Source: Deltaproteobacteria bacterium (GTDB taxonomy: Bacteria > Bdellovibrionota_B > Oligoflexia > Oligoflexales > Bog-1112). From it: a stretch of DNA of 7,372 nt. This document shows positions 6,475 to 7,372 of this stretch, piece after piece; within the stretch, counting starts at the first letter, position 1; each line of letters begins with the position of its first letter. Below the pieces are notes generated by a model. That model saw only the letters and a list, made by a program, of their open reading frames with translations. It had not been told where the DNA came from and ran no database searches. A program made the position numbers and the translations under genes. Where the stretch lies: positions 1 to 7,372 of the forward strand of contig PLEQ01000126.1 in NCBI GenBank assembly GCA_003136475.1. The letters run 5' to 3'.

Positions 6475-7335
6475 ATGAGTACAGTTTTTTTTCGCAAAAT
6501 TGGTATTATTGGCGCGGGGCAAATGGGATCGGGAATTGCGCAGGTCTGTGCCAGCTTTGGTCATGCTATCAGCTTAGTGGATATCAAGCGCTCACAACTG
6601 GATAACGCCAAGGACTCGATTCGGCAATCCGCTTCCAAGCTTTTAGAGAAGGGAAAAATCAGCTCTAGCGCAAAAGATAATATCGCATCCTTGATCGTCT
6701 ACACTGAAGATTATGCAAGTTTGGTTGAAAGTGATCTGGTTATTGAAGCTGTCGATGAGAAAGAAGACTTGAAAAAACGTGTTCTTCGCCAGGTGGAAGA
6801 TGTGGTTTCCAAGGACTGTGTCATTGCTTCCAATACCTCTTCGATATCTATTACTAAACTGTCTTCAGTGTTAAAATTGCCCCAGCGGGGGATCGGTGTC
6901 CATTTTATGAACCCGGTGCCACTTATGAAGTTGGTTGAAGTGATTCCTGGGCTGCAGACTCATAAAGAAACCAATGATCGGATTATGGGGTTTGTTAAAG
7001 CCATAGCTCGCGAGCCCGTTAGTAGCAAAGATTATCCTGGATTCATTGTGAATCGTATTCTGATGCCGATGATCAATGAAGCTTTTTTCGCCTTAATGGA
7101 AGGCCTCGCTAGCCCGGAGGAAATCGATACCGGAATGAAGTTAGGCACCAATCAACCCATGGGGCCTCTGCAGCTAGCAGACCTTATAGGTCTCGATACA
7201 TGCTTGGCCATAATGACGGTACTGCACAATGGTTTTGGCGATTCCAAATATCGTCCGTGTCCGCTTCTCATTCAGTATGTTCATGCTGGAAGACTTGGAC
7301 GCAAAACAAAAAGTGGGGTCTATTCCTACGAGTGA
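6475..7335 (+). CDS. hbd: 3-hydroxybutyryl-CoA dehydrogenase (NAD-dependent 3-hydroxyacyl-CoA dehydrogenase)
   Basis: A 286-residue protein of the usual stand-alone length (about 282-290). It interconverts 3-hydroxyacyl-CoA and 3-oxoacyl-CoA with NAD(P) in short-chain fatty acid, polyhydroxybutyrate or butyrate/aromatic-degradation metabolism in the cytoplasm. Seen: Rossmann motif GAGQMG (13-18) at the N-terminus, acidic D36 at the end of the second strand (favours NAD over NADP by family rule), ASNTSS (118-123), HFMNPVPLMKLVEVIPG (143-159) and PGFIVNRILMPMINEA (188-203). S122, H143, E155 and N193 keep the spacing of the catalytic/binding Ser-His-Glu-Asn set of the family (a constant +3 offset from the clostridial enzyme numbering as I remember it). 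The C-terminal domain has IDTGMKLGTNQPMGPLQLADLIGLD (217-241). Nothing is missing. It follows a 295-base gap with its own promoter-like and hairpin elements, so it is probably controlled apart from the mutS2-E1 unit. It could equally be called paaH or fadB2; pathway assignment is open. Confidence 0.95.
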   Translation: MSTVFFRKIGIIGAGQMGSGIAQVCASFGHAISLVDIKRSQLDNAKDSIRQSASKLLEKGKISSSAKDNIASLIVYTEDYASLVESDLVIEAVDEKEDLKKRVLRQVEDVVSKDCVIASNTSSISITKLSSVLKLPQRGIGVHFMNPVPLMKLVEVIPGLQTHKETNDRIMGFVKAIAREPVSSKDYPGFIVNRILMPMINEAFFALMEGLASPEEIDTGMKLGTNQPMGPLQLADLIGLDTCLAIMTVLHNGFGDSKYRPCPLLIQYVHAGRLGRKTKSGVYSYE

Positions 7336-7372
7336 GAATAGCATTGACCGAATGCCTAGCTAGCCGTAAAAG

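Noticed and set aside
6219..6497. Minus-strand open frame of 92 codons (rich in K, R and E) across the non-coding gap
   Set aside because: It starts inside the dehydrogenase coding region with no Shine-Dalgarno, its composition follows from the purine-rich strand, and it resembles no family I know. It runs antisense to the promoter and hairpin elements.
7341..7355. Small hairpin GCATT/AATGC after the dehydrogenase stop as a terminator
   Set aside because: Only five pairs, AT-rich, and no T run follows before the window ends.

Overview
The window holds five protein-coding genes from a bacterium of roughly balanced base composition. Two lie on the minus strand at the left (one cut by the window edge) and three on the plus strand. 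Type IV pilus machinery points to a Gram-negative-like organism. The mix of MutS2, a single-chain E1-alpha/E1-beta 2-oxoacid dehydrogenase and a stand-alone 3-hydroxyacyl-CoA dehydrogenase would fit a predatory or deltaproteobacterial-type lineage (for example Bdellovibrionota/Oligoflexia) or a Bacteroidota-like genome. This placement is a guess from gene content, not from any marker gene.

Left part (1-1181, minus strand): a type IV prepilin peptidase (pilD) is followed, with a 4-base ATGA overlap, by the first 105 residues of a GGDEF-domain protein that runs off the window. Pilin processing and c-di-GMP signalling therefore appear to be translationally coupled. A 130-base divergent spacer (1182-1311) separates this unit from the plus-strand genes.

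Middle part (1312-6179, plus strand): a complete mutS2 (ATPase plus C-terminal Smr domain) is followed 14 bases later by a strong Shine-Dalgarno and an 807-residue fused thiamine-diphosphate E1 component of a 2-oxoacid dehydrogenase. The two are almost certainly co-transcribed, although they have no obvious shared pathway. The partner E2 and E3 subunits are not in the window.

Right part (6180-7372): a 295-base non-coding gap carries a promoter-like TATAAT, a set of nested helices, and a terminator-like GAAA-tetraloop hairpin just ahead of the Shine-Dalgarno of a 3-hydroxybutyryl-CoA dehydrogenase gene. This gap is the least explained part of the window. It could be a regulated leader of the dehydrogenase or a separate small RNA gene. 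The E1 enzyme (making acyl-CoA from 2-oxoacids) and the dehydrogenase (oxidising 3-hydroxyacyl-CoA) both belong to acyl-CoA metabolism. The last 37 bases hold no gene that I can see.
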